Source of the DNA: Rhodospirillales bacterium
GTDB lineage: Bacteria; Pseudomonadota; Alphaproteobacteria; JAREAF01
Direction: 5' to 3'
Assembly: GCA_029240475.1 (NCBI GenBank)
Contig: JAREAF010000180.1
Span: 1-6,340 of the forward strand
DNA length: 6,340 nucleotides
Shown: positions 5,983 to 6,340 of the stretch, piece after piece
Position numbering within the stretch: the stretch's first letter is position 1
Layout of the letters: the number at the start of each line of letters is the position of its first letter
Made by a program: the position numbers and the translations under genes
Notes under the pieces: generated by a model
Told to the model about the DNA's origin: nothing
The model's input: only the letters and a program-made list of their open reading frames with translations
Databases searched by the model: none

Positions 5983-6340
5983 TTAGGCTCCCTTGTTCGG
6001 GACGGCGGCATCCGCAATCGCGCGCAGCATGCCCTCGACCATGTCCCGCTGGCGCCCCGTGCCGCGGATGTCCGGCGTGCGCGTCTCCGGCCGCGCCAGC
6101 GCGGCATCGATGCCGCGCCGCATCAGCGCCGAGGCCTGCAGCGCTTCGGCAATGCCGCGGCGCCGGCCCAGCCATTCGATCAGCATGCGCGTGGATTCGA
6201 TCATTGCATAGGGATTCGCCAAGCCCTTCCCGGCGATGTCCGGCGCGGAGCCGTGCGTCGCCTGCGCCATGGCGATGTCGCCGCGGCCGATGCAGAGGCC
6301 GGGCGCCATGCCGAGCCCGCCCACGAGCCCCGCCGCCTCG
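5983..6340 (-). CDS. Isocitrate/isopropylmalate dehydrogenase family protein (partial, C-terminal 118 residues)
   Basis: The C-terminal end of a beta-decarboxylating hydroxyacid dehydrogenase; the 5' part lies beyond base 6340 and the frame is open there (residues EAAGLVGGLG are read before the GTG at 6324, so that GTG is internal). The family core is clear: AAGLVGGLGMAPG, then THGSAPDIAGKGLANPYAMI, and near the end RTPDIRGTG. The Asp-Ile in HGSAPDIAG matches the NAD-selecting pair of isopropylmalate dehydrogenase, whereas NADP-isocitrate dehydrogenase has Lys-Tyr there, so NAD is the expected cofactor. The segment before it reads AMAQATHG instead of the common FEPVHG, which suggests a subfamily distinct from standard LeuB or Icd. 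Members oxidise and decarboxylate 3-isopropylmalate, isocitrate, D-malate, tartrate or homoisocitrate; which applies cannot be told, because the substrate-determining helix is outside the window. The stop TAA (5983-5985) overlaps the regulator's ribosome site, leaving 11 bases between genes. Confidence 0.93.
   Translation of the reverse strand, partial: EAAGLVGGLGMAPGLCIGRGDIAMAQATHGSAPDIAGKGLANPYAMIESTRMLIEWLGRRRGIAEALQASALMRRGIDAALARPETRTPDIRGTGRQRDMVEGMLRAIADAAVPNKGA

Noticed and set aside
4049..5986. A 645-codon open frame on the plus strand, antisense to the acyl-CoA dehydrogenase and regulator genes
   Set aside because: The opposite strand encodes proteins with clear family motifs, strong ribosome sites and correct lengths. 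The plus-strand product is rich in Arg, Gly, His and Leu, matches no fold I know, and is the expected antisense by-product of high-GC codon use.
5972..6175. A 68-residue N-terminal extension of the GntR regulator
   Set aside because: It overlaps the end of the isopropylmalate-type dehydrogenase gene and looks out-of-frame; AGGGGGGA before ATG 5971 supports the shorter protein.

Overview
The window is GC-rich DNA (roughly two-thirds G+C by eye) with tightly packed genes, ATGA-type overlaps and Shine-Dalgarno sites that overlap the preceding stop codon. The gene content (a KaiC-like ATPase, a periplasmic histidine phosphatase, and a cluster of acyl-CoA and dicarboxylate catabolic enzymes with an FCD-type GntR regulator) suggests a metabolically versatile proteobacterium, most likely an alphaproteobacterium. 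That placement is inferred from composition and protein flavour; no rRNA or other taxonomic marker is present.

Left part (1-1716): a KaiC-family RecA-like ATPase runs leftward off the window edge. A 240-base non-coding gap separates it from a divergently transcribed, probably exported histidine phosphatase. The gap holds a few short inverted repeats but no promoter I can call with confidence. The phosphatase converges on the next operon with only 27 bases between the two stop codons.

Right part (1744-6340): five genes on the minus strand, spaced 11, 27, 11 and -4 bases, look like one operon read from right to left. They are the C-terminal part of an NAD-type isocitrate/isopropylmalate dehydrogenase family enzyme (5' end outside the window), a GntR/FCD regulator, an acyl-CoA dehydrogenase, an MmgE/PrpD family protein, and a FAS1-like/MaoC hot-dog hydratase of the mesaconyl-C4-CoA / itaconyl-CoA hydratase type. 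The enzyme set fits breakdown of a branched or hydroxylated di- or tricarboxylic acid through CoA thioesters. Dehydrogenation, hydration and dehydration, and an oxidative decarboxylation step are all represented, and the embedded GntR protein probably senses the substrate or an intermediate. No CoA ligase, CoA transferase, lyase or transporter is visible, so the substrate cannot be named from this window.

No tRNA, rRNA, CRISPR array, insertion sequence or prophage signature was found. The most interesting points are the unassigned five-gene catabolic operon, the acyl-CoA dehydrogenase with its catalytic glutamate apparently in helix G instead of the C-terminal position, an Asn in place of a metal-ligand Asp in the regulator, and the pairing of a KaiC-like ATPase with an exported phosphatase.
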